Below, in pieces: positions 1 through 9,879 of a stretch of DNA of 64,000 nt. Position 1 is the first letter of the stretch; each line of letters opens with the position of its first letter. Made by a program: the position numbers and the translations under genes. The notes below the pieces were generated by a model. It did not search any database and was not told the origin of the DNA. It was given only the letters and a program-made list of their open reading frames with translations. The DNA comes from Sternotherus odoratus. Lineage: Eukaryota; Chordata; Testudines; Kinosternidae. Location of the stretch: positions 81,820,712 through 81,884,711 of the forward strand of contig JAVMKO010000009.1 of assembly GCA_032164245.1 (NCBI GenBank). Direction: 5' to 3'.

Positions 1-514
1 GAAGGCTTGGATCTAATGTTTGGGATCGGAGAGGCATCAAGATTGAAACCAAACTAAAAGTCTATTCAGCGGTCGTCCTGCCCACCCTCCTCTATGCTTG
101 CGAGACCTGGACTGTCTACAGTCGTCATGCGAAAAAGCTGAATCACTTCCATCTGAGCTGTCTGCGGAAATTACTGAAGATAAGATGGCAGGACAAAATT
201 CCAGACACCGGCGTCATATGACAAGCATCCACACCCTGCTTTGCAAGGCACAAATTAGATGGGCTGGCCATGTTGTGCGAATGCCTGATAAGCGATTGCC
301 CAAGAAGATGTTTTATGGTGAATTACAACACGGCAAGCGATCTCTTGGTGGTCAAAAGAAGAGATTCAAAGACACCCTTAAGGCCTCCCTTAAGAACTGT
401 AACATAGATCCTGAAAATTGGGAGAGCATCACTAATGATCGCTTCGCCTGGCGCAGACGAGTTCATGATGGTGCAACAGCCTACCAACAAAAGAGACTGA
501 GTGATGCTATAGAG
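1..514 (+). mobile_element. LINE (non-LTR retrotransposon) fragment, C-terminal part of the reverse transcriptase ORF
   Basis: Conceptual translation gives a decayed reverse-transcriptase C-terminal region with recognisable blocks such as VLPTLLYACETW near the left edge, RWAGHVVRMPDKRLPKK around 257-307, and a GGQKKRFKDTLKASL stretch near 350-395. The reading frame shifts around 217-225, so it is not coding. The element continues leftward beyond the window and resumes after the hAT insertion at 515-818. The clade (L2-, CR1- or another type) cannot be settled by eye. It lies in an HTATSF1 intron, opposite to that gene. Confidence 0.75.
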
Positions 515-818
515 CAGCGTCGCCCACTGGTGGTCCGCGAGAAAATTTCGGTGGTCCACGGCACCGGGCTCCCTCACGGCTGCCCCTCCGGGCAGGCAAG
601 AGGCTGTGGGCGCCTGTCCCGCCCCGTCCCCGGTGGCCAGCAACCGCCGGCTCGCTCCTGCCTCCCATCTCGCGCCACGCCGCTCGAGCCGGGGGGGGGG
701 CGCGCCACGCCGCGCAAGCCGGGGGGGGGGGGGGGGGGCGCCTGTGGTGTTAGTGGTCCGCGGGATTCAAAATTTTGATTTTAGTGGTCCATGAGGACCG
801 AAAGGTTGGCGACCACTG
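515..818. mobile_element. hAT-type MITE inserted in the LINE ORF
   Basis: The 304-bp insertion is flanked by an exact 8-bp target duplication, CTATAGAG, at 507-514 and 819-826. Its ends are imperfect inverted repeats: the left begins CAGCGTCGCCC and the right ends GGCGACCACTG. Eight-bp duplications and CAG...CTG ends are hAT hallmarks. The interior is GC-rich with long G runs (690-738) and no coding potential. Confidence 0.82.
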
Positions 819-826
819 CTATAGAG

Positions 827-985
827 AAACGCCTTCTTCGCAAGTCCAGGGCTGGTATCCTCTCTTCCCCCGGTCAGCAGCCTGATCTTCAATGCCCCCA
901 ATGCAACCGTCAATTCCGGGCTCGGATTGGACTAATCAGCCATCTCAGAACCCACTCCCAAACAAACTGATGACACTGGGTGGTC
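827..985 (+). mobile_element. Continuation of the LINE: C2H2-like zinc finger at the end of ORF2
   Basis: Downstream of the hAT insertion the LINE resumes and encodes a short C2H2-like motif, CPQCNRQFRARIGLISHLRTH, at about 893-957, followed by a stop. Such a terminal finger occurs in several LINE groups. The remaining bases to about 1010 are probably its 3' UTR. Confidence 0.65.
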
Positions 986-1010
986 CTCATCAATTTTGAT
1001 GGACGAACGA

Positions 1011-1720
1011 ACTACTGTATGTGCCTTAAAAAGGAATGTTGTCAGGTCCTGACTCTCAGTTACTGTTCAGCTGAGACTAAATGTGTGGTGGAAGCATAAA
1101 TCTGTCTAATTGCTTGTAAAAACGCTCTTAGGTATGAGTGAAATTTAGTATTGTGAAATGGAATAATAGCTTGGAATAAAGTATTGGTAACAGGGAAACT
1201 TCTCGATTGAAACAGGACATAATAAAAGCCCCACTGATTGAAACACCTAAAGCTACTTAAATATATTTCTAGAAACCGTAGCTTCAGAATATTTGCTACC
1301 AAAACAACAAGTTTCTACAGAGCATGTGCAAAGTATAAATTTTCATATCTTAACTTGGCCATATTTGGCGATTTCCATGAGGATGGCAAATGGCATCTAT
1401 GATAGCAGAGAGAAACACACAAAAATTTCAAGCCCCAGTTCCAAACCATGGAGACATTAGGGCTTCTCAAGGAAGTAGTTTTTTTTTTTTTTTTTTTAAA
1501 ACAACCTTAACACACCACACCACACATGGGCAAGGCAATATTCTTCCCTAGCTTTGCTCTTGGAAGTAGATCAACCATGTTGGCTCAAGACTTTTGCCTG
1601 AACAATTAACATTTGGCAATGTTATAAGCAACTGAAAACAGAGTCTTATAATGGTAAATAATGGGAAATGTTGACTATTGCCAGCACTACCAGCTTCACC
1701 TATTATTTAGTTATTCCTAC
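1011..1720. other. HTATSF1 intron sequence, no gene seen
   Basis: AT-rich intron downstream of exon 6. It contains a poly-T tract at about 1480-1497. I looked here for the next HTATSF1 exon (second RRM/UHM region) and did not find it, so the remaining exons must lie beyond the left edge. Confidence 0.6.
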
Positions 1721-1816
1721 CTCAAAATCCTTTGGGTGGAACATGTTCCTAATGATAACAACACGCTCATGCCGCTTTCGAACTGTGGCATCTTTCTTCT
1801 CAGGCCTCCAATCCAA
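1721..1816 (-). CDS. HTATSF1: HTATSF1 coding exon 6
   Basis: Acceptor ATTAGACAG|TTGGATTGG and donor GAG|GTAGGA; 32 codons in phase 0. It encodes LDWRPEKK..., then RHERVVIIRNMFHPKDFE, the entry into the second RRM/UHM. An upstream AG (ATTAG|ACAG) would shift the frame, so the downstream AG was chosen. Confidence 0.92.
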
Positions 1817-3258
1817 CTGTCTAATGAAATGAAGCAATAGTATGAAGACATTGTTGCACTTTCAGTTTCTACAAATATTTGTTAAAAAATAATCTGGTAT
1901 ACAGATTTCAGTAGTGATAGCTACTTTGGTCCTAAAGAATTATTTAAACCTTCTGGCAAATGGAATGGTGATCGGTAAGTTAATCACTGTTCCTCTTACA
2001 AAGCAGCTTCAAATATAATAAATATGCACAAGAATGTCATATAATATAATGTCATATAATACAGAGACAAGCCAAATTTAACCTCAGTGGTTAGTATAGT
2101 CTACTGAACATTCAGAAATATTCTGTAGGCTGCAGCTGAACTGGAGCATGGGATAAAAAAAGGAGGCAGGGAAACATAATTGGTATCTTGGACAATTTAA
2201 GACACAGTATTTGAAGTCACCTAATATCACAGTTCAGACTAGGGTTCATTTGAAAAAAGTTAACAGAATATCAGTTTTAAAGTACAGCAAACATCTAAAG
2301 ATTCCCAAAAAGGTTTTGAAAATTGTTCTGACATGATTTTATTTGTATTCTCTTATAAGCTCACATGGTCTTGCAGTAAACATTTACTGCTTGCATTTCC
2401 AGCACTTCATGTTCACTTCATGTTCTTTAGAGTACATTATCTCATAAAAAATATAGTGCCATAATGTACACCCTTTGTCACACCCGGAATTTTGTTGCTA
2501 ATTCATCTGTTCTGTGAATTTTCATCTTGACTATAGTTGGGACTCATAGGAACTGTACTTACTGTAGTATTCTTTAGCTGAAACTGGGCTTGATTCCATT
2601 AACATTTATTATCTCAATCTTAGAAAAAAAGTCTTATTTAGTAAAAATGCTTATTTTTGCTGCTTCTGGTGAAACATTCTCTGATTTTTATGAAGGTCAC
2701 TATGCAAGTTGATTAAGGATTTAAAAGTCAATGTATGAAAGTTTTGGGTTTTTTGAGTAATACCTAAGATCAGAGGTGAAAATACATTGTTTTATTTGTG
2801 CACTTGACAGAACCTTCTTCATAGTTTCACTATTTCCCATGCTTAGTCAGTTTCTCCTAGGGACAGAGAAACATTGTAAAAATAATAAATGGGCATGGAA
2901 GCCCAGAGGCCAGTATAATAATTGAAATCTAGTCAACTTTTAAAAAACAATGTTAAGTAATTTCAAGTTGACTTCTTCCTTTTAATTATAATAAAGTTAT
3001 TAGCATCACTATTTCTTGAAGAAAATCAACAATCCAGGGAATTTTAAAATGCTTAGGTTGAAATGTACAGTATTTCAAAATCTAATTTTATATGGAATTT
3101 TCTTGCTTCCAACAGTAGGAATTGCTCGATTCTATAAGAGCACATGTAATTCACCTCTACATAAGAAAATTTTAAACAAAAAAACATTTGAATGCTGAAG
3201 GCAGATGTCTGTGTATAAACAGGAAAAGAGAGAAAGCAGTGTAGTTGTTCATATACTA

Positions 3259-3867
3259 CCGTATTTTTCGTCCTATAGGACACTCCGGCCTATAAGACGC
3301 CCCCTCGTTTTTCGATAAAAAAGCCGGACCAAAAAAAAAAAAAAAAAAAGCGCCTCGCTCTCCCGTCCCCGCCGCGCGGGCGGGCTGCCGGGAGCGTCCC
3401 GGTTCCCCCCTCCCCGCCGCGGGCGGGCTGCCGGGAGCGCTCCTGGCAGCCCGCCCGCGGCGGGGAGGGGGGAACCGGGACGCTCCCGGCAGCCCGCCCG
3501 CGGCGGGGAGGGGGGAACCGGGACGCTCCCGGCAGCCCGCCCGCGGCGGGGAGGGGGGAACCGGGACGCTCCCGGCAGCCCGCCCGCGGCGGGGAGGGGG
3601 GAACCGGGACGCTCCCGGCAGCCCGCCCGCGGCGGGGAGGGGGGAACCGGGACGCTCCCGGCAGCCCGCCCGCGGCGGGGAGGGGGGAACCGGGACGCTC
3701 CCGGCAGCCCGCCCGCGGCGGGGAGGGGGGAACCGGGACGCTCCCGGCAGCCCGCCCGCGGCGGGGAGGGGGGAACCGGGGCGCACATTCGCCCTATAAG
3801 ACGCACCAACTTTCCCCCCCCCCGTTTTGGGGAAGAAAAAGTGCGTCTTATAGGGCGAAAAATACGG
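3259..3867. mobile_element. TA-flanked MITE with an internal 43-bp tandem array
   Basis: Inverted terminal repeats CCGTATTTTTCG...CGAAAAATACGG are flanked by TA on both sides (3257-3258, 3868-3869), as for Tc1/mariner-type elements. The termini continue into a near-repeat of CCTATAAGACGC on both sides. The interior holds poly-A (3331-3349), an inverted GC-rich arm (about 3374-3440) and the array at 3445-3780. No transposase is encoded. It lies in HTATSF1 intron 5. Confidence 0.78.
3445..3780. repeat. 43-bp GC-rich minisatellite, seven full units plus 35 bp
   Basis: Units start at 3445, 3488, 3531, 3574, 3617, 3660 and 3703, with a partial at 3746. Each starts GGCAGCCCGCCCGCGGCGGG. Units are nearly identical and the period does not vary. 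The unit is also present in opposite orientation at about 3374-3440, so the region can fold back. Because 43 is not a multiple of 3, stop-free minus frames of 178-220 codons arise as artefacts. Confidence 0.9.
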
Positions 3868-4334
3868 TAACTGGAACTTCATGCTAACTGCTCTACAATT
3901 CTTGTAAGTATAATGCAATTATTAAATTTAACTAACAGTAACATGCAGGAAGCGAAAGAGTGCTGTCTCCTTATAGGATCAACGTTAATCACAAGACATA
4001 AAAGTGACTCTACAGGGCTCTGCAGATTCAATAACTCAGGAAGACAAACTTCCATCACATTTAAACCACACCACACACACCAACACTTTCTGCCTCTCAG
4101 CTGTAATACTCTGTTCAGAAAAAAAGTAATGGTTCTCTATAGACTCCAACCAAACATGACAATCCAAGGGACTTTCAAGATACCAGCATTTAACTTATAT
4201 TCCTCCCCCCACTCCAAAGAAATAACTCTAAACATAATCTTTGATCTTTCATTGTTGTTATAACATTGAATAAATGAATCTGAAAAACTGTTTTAGCCAA
4301 GACATTTAGAAAAAAAATTACTGAAAGAAGTTAC

Positions 4335-4502
4335 CAACTTTTGCTGTTGAGACAGCCTCTTCTTGTAGTCTTTGCATTTCTTCTTCTTTTTGCTTGCATC
4401 ATACTCCCCCTTTAGTTGAAACTTTGCTACTTCAACATGCAATTTGTAGCCTCTAATCTCATCCTCATCCAGAAGTCTTAATGCGAGCTCAACTGATTCT
4501 CG
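4335..4502 (-). CDS. HTATSF1: HTATSF1 coding exon 5 (end of RRM1, Lys-rich segment)
   Basis: Acceptor AAATAG|CGAGAATC and donor AAGTTG|GTAACT; 56 codons in phase 0. It encodes RESVELALRLLDEDEIRGY, then KLHVEVAKFQLKGEYDA and a run of lysines with KDYKKRLSQQQKL. Confidence 0.93.
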
Positions 4503-4905
4503 CTATTTGAAGATAAATCAAATTATAGTAAGTCTAAAAAGAAGCATCACCATGGAGAAGATTTTAATTAAAAATTAATTCCTCTACGCTCAAACAAAGC
4601 TTGTACCTGTTTACCAAAATAATGTTAAAACGGGGCTACTTGTAGTAATACTTGAATCTGGCCCAAAACCACATTTCATCAGTGTACTTAAGACTCACAA
4701 CCCTAACTGCACTTCACCAAGTCACCACTTCTCCTCACTCGAATTGTTTCTAAAAACTGAACAATGACAGTTCCAGTGAGCTACTAAAATTATAGGGAAG
4801 AACTTAAAGATAAAATTTTCAAAAGGACCTAAGCCCCACTTTCAAAAGTGAGACTCAGGAGCTTAAGCCTCCTCGAAAGTCAATTGGAAAGATCCTCATA
4901 GTTAA

Positions 4906-5083
4906 GGTAACATAGTCCTGTGGCACCTTAAAGACTAACTATAAAGTTTTGAAGCATAAGCTTTCGTGGACTAATACCCACTTCATCGGATGCTTCCTTC
5001 AAAACTTTATAGTCTTTAAGGTGCCACAGGACTTGGTTACCTCTGCTATTCCAGACTAACACGGCTACCTCTCTGATTCTTGA
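4906..5083. mobile_element. Penelope-like element tail, head-to-head inverted copy
   Basis: The 178-bp insertion has an exact 12-bp target duplication, CCTCATAGTTAA, at 4894-4905 and 5084-5095. The left half is the PLE tail in minus orientation. The right half reads the other way and ends in the plus-strand tail (AGACTAACACGGCTACCTCTC...). The arms at about 4912-4957 and 4991-5034 are inverted repeats around the conserved CATCCGATGAAGTGGG block. Confidence 0.85.
4954..4993 (-). ncRNA. Hammerhead-ribozyme-like motif in PLE copy 1
   Basis: Read on the minus strand: CCGATGA, then a stem GTGGG/TCCAC with one G-T pair, then CGAAA and GC-TTAT-GC. This resembles a minimal hammerhead core (CUGANGA...GAAA) as reported for Penelope-like elements, but the usual U4 is C and there is an extra A before stem II. 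Activity is unproven. Confidence 0.4.
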
Positions 5084-5726
5084 CCTCATAGTTAAATACC
5101 TCAGTAAGTATTTTGCAGTCTGCATTCTGAAAATACAAAGTTAACAGAATTCAGAAAAATTATCATGACAATACTATGGCCATAATGTGGTGCAGATTTT
5201 CTGAATTCTGCCCCTGTGTATTATTTATTTAATATTTGTAGTGCATAGGGTCCCATTGTGGAAGACACTGTACAAATGTAACAAAATATTATCTCTAACC
5301 CAAAGAGCTCTCAAAAGCTTGCAATTAAATAAAATGAGTGAAAACAGGTACATATAATGGACTGTAAAAGCACAAGGTAAAGATTGTGACCAACATTATG
5401 ATCACTGGTCATCTTAAGGCATCAAAATGCCTATTCAGAGCACTCTTATCAGCAAAATCTAATAAAAACCAGTGGTTGTAAGTTCAGGAGAAGTTGCATG
5501 CAGTGCTGTAGCCATGCTCATCCCAGGATATTAGAGAGACAAGATGAGTGAGGTAATACCTTCTAATGGACCAACTTCTGTTGGCAAAAGAGAAGGTTTT
5601 GAGCTAGAGAGATCTCCATGTCAGAGAAAAGTTGCAGTCTTACATATTTGACAATAAAGAATATTTTGTCATGAAGCAGAGCTAGCCAAAAAACAATCGT
5701 TATATTACACGGAGTACACCACTGAC

Positions 5727-5881
5727 CTTGAGATAACAACAGAGGCCATCTCCTTTAAGATTTCCTTGCTTATCTTTATAAAGTTTAATTTTATGTTCTT
5801 CTGTCTGAGGATCTCGCATAATAATACCACACTTTGACATAACCTGTATAAACTCATCCTTTGTAATGTCTGGAGGCAAAC
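5727..5881 (-). CDS. HTATSF1: HTATSF1 coding exon 4 (RRM1 core)
   Basis: Acceptor TTTGCAG|GTTTG and donor CTCAAG|GTCAGT. It encodes LPPDITKDEF..., the GIIMRDPQT loop and GDGLCCYLK (RNP1-like), ending in phase 0. Sequence is highly conserved with mammalian Tat-SF1. Confidence 0.93.
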
Positions 5882-6219
5882 CTGCAAAGTAAATTCAACC
5901 ATATAAATTTAGAATGTATTTAGAGAGTGAATTCCAAACCCAGTTTTTCAACACTGCTAAGCTCATTTGAAAAAGGAAACAAGAATGAAGCAGTTATTAA
6001 ATGAAAAATATGTCAGTGCAATGTTATGGGTGAGATTCTACATAATAAATATAAGTTTATTTTTGTGCAACTAATTTAGTTTTGAGCATGTTTTATTTCC
6101 TGTTAATTGAATGTTTGGTAATCTTTCTGCTTTTTAAGAAAGTGAATTGTGGAAATGTTATGGTTTCTATGGTAACCATTAACTTCTGAGTTTTCTGATC
6201 TGTGGATGTAAAGTCTCCT

Positions 6220-6464
6220 GCCTCCTAAATGCCACAAGCCAGCTGACTGCCACGGGCAGGAGGAGGAGGGGGAAGGCGCTCATCTGCAAGGTCTGCCAGT
6301 GGGTGCTGTGGGGGGAGGGGCATAGGGGGCTGCCAGCTGTGGAGAGAGCAGGCAGTCAAAACAAGGTAATAGTGGCGCATTGCACAACTTTAAATGAGCA
6401 TGTTCCCTAATTGATCAGCAATGTAACAACGTTAACCGGGACAACTTTAAGTGAAGAGTTACTG
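6220..6464 (-). mobile_element. Tc1/mariner-type MITE fragment
   Basis: The right end reads AACTTTAAGTGAAGAGTTACTG followed by TA. The preceding CTAATTGATCAGCAATGTAACAACGTTAACC block belongs to a repeat I recognise from turtle genomes. The left boundary is unclear because the inner part is GC-rich and decayed. Confidence 0.5.
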
Positions 6465-6544
6465 TATTAATGTAAAATTGTCTTCCCTTCCCCTATTTAT
6501 TTGATTTTTTGCCTTCATTTACTGTATCTTATCCTAGTCTAGAC

Positions 6545-6861
6545 CAGGGGTTCTCAATCTTTTCCTTTGGGCCCCTCACCTCACCATGCTATAAAAACTC
6601 CACAGCCCAGCTGTGCCACAATAACTTTTTCTGCATATAAAAGTCAGGGCCAATGTTCGGGGTCAGCAAGCAGGGCAACTGCCTGGGGCCCCCTGACACA
6701 GGAGCCACATTGTTCAGGCTTTGGCTTCAGCCCTGGGCGGCAGTGTCAGGGCCCTAGGCTTCAGCCCCATGCAGCTTTCTGCTAAGGACCCCAGTGAGTC
6801 TAATGCTAGCCCTAATTGGCAGACCTCGTGAAACCTGCTCACAGCCCCTTTGGCACCCCTG
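6545..6861. mobile_element. hAT-type MITE
   Basis: Ends CAGGGGTTCTCAATC and GGCACCCCTG are imperfect inverted repeats. The 8-bp flanks GTCTAGAC (6537-6544) and GTTTAGAC (6862-6869) differ at one base. The 317-bp interior is non-coding and GC-rich. It sits in HTATSF1 intron 3. Confidence 0.8.
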
Positions 6862-7249
6862 GTTTAGACCAATGATTCATGAGTTGTGTTAATGTACCAC
6901 TGCAATCTATGGAGCACTTGCTGGTGGTTCTTGGAGTACTGGCTGGCCACAATGGGCTCTCCCCCTGTTTCAGACAGCTAAATTGTACTTAAACAGGCAA
7001 CTTTATTCAACCCTTTGTTAGTACTACTTTTCCATTTCAGCAAACACTGTAGTTGTCACAGGGATATTATACAATCACAAATGTGAGCATAAGTAGGCCA
7101 TGCAATTATGAAGGTGAGAAGAGGGAGTCAATCAATGAGACAATGTCCTAAAATGTGATCCAGACTATTAAGTACTCTGGAGCAGACTTATTTATATAAA
7201 TTGCCTAATACACCTTTGGCATTATATTTTTTTAAAAGTGATGACTTAC

Positions 7250-7297
7250 CCGTCACATACACATTTGTGTTTTTGTCTTCTTCAACATGAAACCATC
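7250..7297 (-). CDS. HTATSF1: HTATSF1 coding exon 3 (start of RRM1)
   Basis: A 48-bp exon with acceptor TTTTTAG|GATGG and donor ACGG|GTAAGT. It encodes GWFHVEEDKNTNVYVTG with split glycine codons at both ends; NVYVTG is the RNP2 strand of the first RRM. Missed by long-frame searches because of its size. Confidence 0.92.
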
Positions 7298-7665
7298 CTA
7301 AAAACAGAATAATAATTGTATAAGTTGTGCTAAACCCCTAGAAATAGAACAGGATTTTAACATTAAGCTCATTTACCAGTTTCACTAACTAAATTTCCAA
7401 GAAGCTTCCACTTAACCCTAAGGAACTCAGAACACTATTAGTTGCTTGATTATATTTCACATTACAAATATATGTTTTTATAACCTAATAAGTGCTATGC
7501 AATTTCAGAAGTGTTTCAAGAATTTTCAGAACAGATACCTGAGCATCTCTATTGTGCACAATACTAATGGACAATTATGTTTGCTCATTTTTTCCTTAAA
7601 TATTATGTAAAATATTTTGTGTAAAAGTATTGTGTAAAATACTTATGCAAAATGAAGACCCTTAC

Positions 7666-7864
7666 CTGCATCAAGTTTTCTTTTTTCTCCTTTTTGTTTA
7701 GAATCTGTTTGTTGGGGTGCTTTTTTATTTGTTGACTGCTGTGCTCCTGCTGTCCTAGAATCCACAGCTGGCTTACTTTCAGTCTTTGAAGCAGAGGAAC
7801 TGTCTAAACTATCTGTAGGGAAGCCATAGTTAGCATGATATGTTGCCAGGAAGTCCTCAGTCAC
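7666..7864 (-). CDS. HTATSF1: HTATSF1 coding exon 2
   Basis: Acceptor TTCTAG|GTGACTGAG and donor GCAG|GTAAGG. It encodes residues 60-125 plus one base of the next codon, beginning VTEDFLATYHANYGF, which closely matches the Tat-SF1 family. A Ser/Lys/Gln-rich linker ending GEKRKLDA follows. Confidence 0.93.
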
Positions 7865-8556
7865 CTAGAAACAGAATGTTAAATATTAATCTATAATAAA
7901 GTTTAAAGTTAAGCACAGTAAATTACAAGTTTACTGGTGGTGAATTTCTGAAGATAACTACTAAAACAGTAATCCAGATGTCTTCACTTACAGAGAAAAA
8001 TATAAAGGTTCAAATGGACACTGCCATTGAAAACTTAGAAATACCATACTGAGAAATCTGCATACACTATTCAGGAACTTTTCTCTGTATTGCAGATGAA
8101 CTTAAACACATTTCATTAGTGCCTCCTTTTCTAAGGTAAAACTTTTACTATTTTCACTTACTGAGTTAGATTTTTCTGAGGCAGAAAGAAACCCATAATG
8201 TAATACTAATAACAGAACTCAGTTGCTCTCAACCATGAGCAAGGAGTAGTGGTGACATTGACAGGCAGCCAAGAACCAAATTGACTATTAAATTGACTGA
8301 CACTTGTGGGCCTCTGTCTTCTTCAAAAAAAGATGTTCAAAGAAGTCTGATTGGTGTTAAGAGCTAGGGTAAGTCTTAGTATAGAGAATATGCACCAAAA
8401 CATGATTAAGTCAAATATCATACATCTTTGGTTCAGACTATTACCTGAATATGTTAGCTGTTTCCCTCCCAACCAAACCTGTGGAGGAGAGTGAATGTAT
8501 GGGCAGTGTCTAAATCTTTCACCCCAAAAATGTATCTAGCAACAAATAAGGTATCA

Positions 8557-8708
8557 AGAATCAGAGAGGTAGCCGTGTTAGTCTGGAATAGCAGAAGTAA
8601 CAAAGAGTCCTATGGCACCTTAAAGACTAACTATAAAGTATAGAAGCATAAGCTTTCGTGGGCTAATACCCACTTCGTCGGATGCAAGCAGTGGAAGTGT
8701 CCAGGGGC
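8557..8708 (-). mobile_element. Penelope-like element 3' tail
   Basis: Starts with the inverted PLE terminus (AATCAGAGAGGTAGCCGTGTTAG) and includes the CACTTCGTCGGATGC block. Flanked by an 8-bp duplication AGGTATCA (8549-8556 and 8709-8716). No coding part is retained. It lies in HTATSF1 intron 1. Confidence 0.8.
8646..8685 (-). ncRNA. Hammerhead-ribozyme-like motif in PLE copy 2
   Basis: Minus strand carries CCGACGA, the perfect stem GTGGG/CCCAC with loop TATTAG, then GAAA and GC-TTAT-GC. Same architecture and same U4-to-C departure as the other two copies. Confidence 0.4.
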
Positions 8709-8940
8709 AGGTATCATACGCTTTATATCTAATATAGTACATTTTAGTACTAAGGTGTTACAAACAATTTGCAGTACTGTATAGTTATAAAAGGACAAGA
8801 AAATATACTAGTTTAAGTTTAGTTTTACATTTTAGTGTCACAAAATGGTTACAACCTCTTATTGTTTAAATCAACTTTTCCAATGTCAATATGGTCAAGT
8901 TTTCAGACAACCTTTTCAAAGACAAGAACTCAGCTTTTTA

Positions 8941-9190
8941 AGAAAAGGTTAGGGTTTCCTGAATTAGCCCATATGCTAGGGATTTCATTTGTGTTAAATT
9001 CCAGAGTGACATGGTAGGGATACTGAATGACTCCATTCTTGCATGATAACTGGTAACTAACAAACTCACTACAGCCTCTTTGAACTTTTACAGAGTTTAT
9101 CTGGGTTTCAACATAAATGTTTTGTTTGGAAACTCCTACCTTAACAAGGACATGCCCATGGCAAAGAAATGGGATACAGAATTGTCAGTG
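8941..9190. repeat. Left arm of a 250-bp inverted repeat
   Basis: This arm is the reverse complement of 9513-9762 with only a handful of differences (clearly above 90% identity by eye), separated by 322 bp. It lies within HTATSF1 intron 1, close to exon 1. No known transposon termini were recognised at its ends. Confidence 0.85.
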
Positions 9191-9512
9191 ACCAGCTGCT
9201 GTGTCTTATTGCAGACTCGCGTGTAATTTACAGTCTTCCCTTGCCCCGAGGTGTGTCCGCATTACTGTGCCCCGGGGTTCTCATTCCCGCGGTACTGTCT
9301 TGTATAATGTACGGTTCTTCAGAGGTCAGTACATCCCCCCTAAATGAGGCCTGGGCTTTCCATTGTGGAGCCAAACACTTACCCTTGCGATATACTAGTG
9401 ATTTATAAACACTGGAATTGAGTGTTATATGGTTCTGCAGTAATTTGGCAAATCGCTTAAACTCCAGAAAGCTTTATATTGAGATCAATTCTGTGTTGGA
9501 GAAAAATGACTG

Positions 9513-9762
9513 TCACTGACAATTCTGTATCCCATTTCTTTGCCATGGGCATGTCCTTGTTAAGGTATGAGTTTCCAAAAAATATTTATGTTGAAACCCA
9601 GATAAACTCTGTAAAAGTTCAAAGAGGCTGTAGTGAGTTTGTTAGTTACCAGTTATCATGCAAGAATGGAGTCATTCAGAATCCCTACCATGTCACTCTG
9701 GAATTTAACACAAATGAAATCCCTAGCATATGGGCTAATTCAGGAAACCCCCAACCTTTTCT
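9513..9762. repeat. Right arm of a 250-bp inverted repeat
   Basis: Reverse complement of 8941-9190. An open frame crosses it on the plus strand (from 9479), and the same frame is present on the minus strand of the left arm but with small disruptions. I do not recognise the translation. The spacer 9191-9512 is unique and partly CpG-containing. Confidence 0.85.
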
Positions 9763-9879
9763 GGTGCTGCAAAGACACCAGCCCCCTGCGCCGAGTCTCG
9801 CCGCCCCCCCCCCCCCCCCCCCCGAGCCCCGCACTGGCCAGAAACACAGAGGGGACCCGGGCACCTGAGCCCCGCTGCG

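Noticed and set aside
98..778. 226-codon plus frame as a host gene
   Set aside because: It is LINE reverse-transcriptase sequence fused by chance to a hAT MITE interior; frames are broken relative to the LINE protein.
3256..3918. Minus-strand frames of 220 and 178 codons, proline/arginine-rich
   Set aside because: They are created by the 43-bp GC-rich tandem array inside a MITE; several frames are open at once and the translation is the repeat itself.
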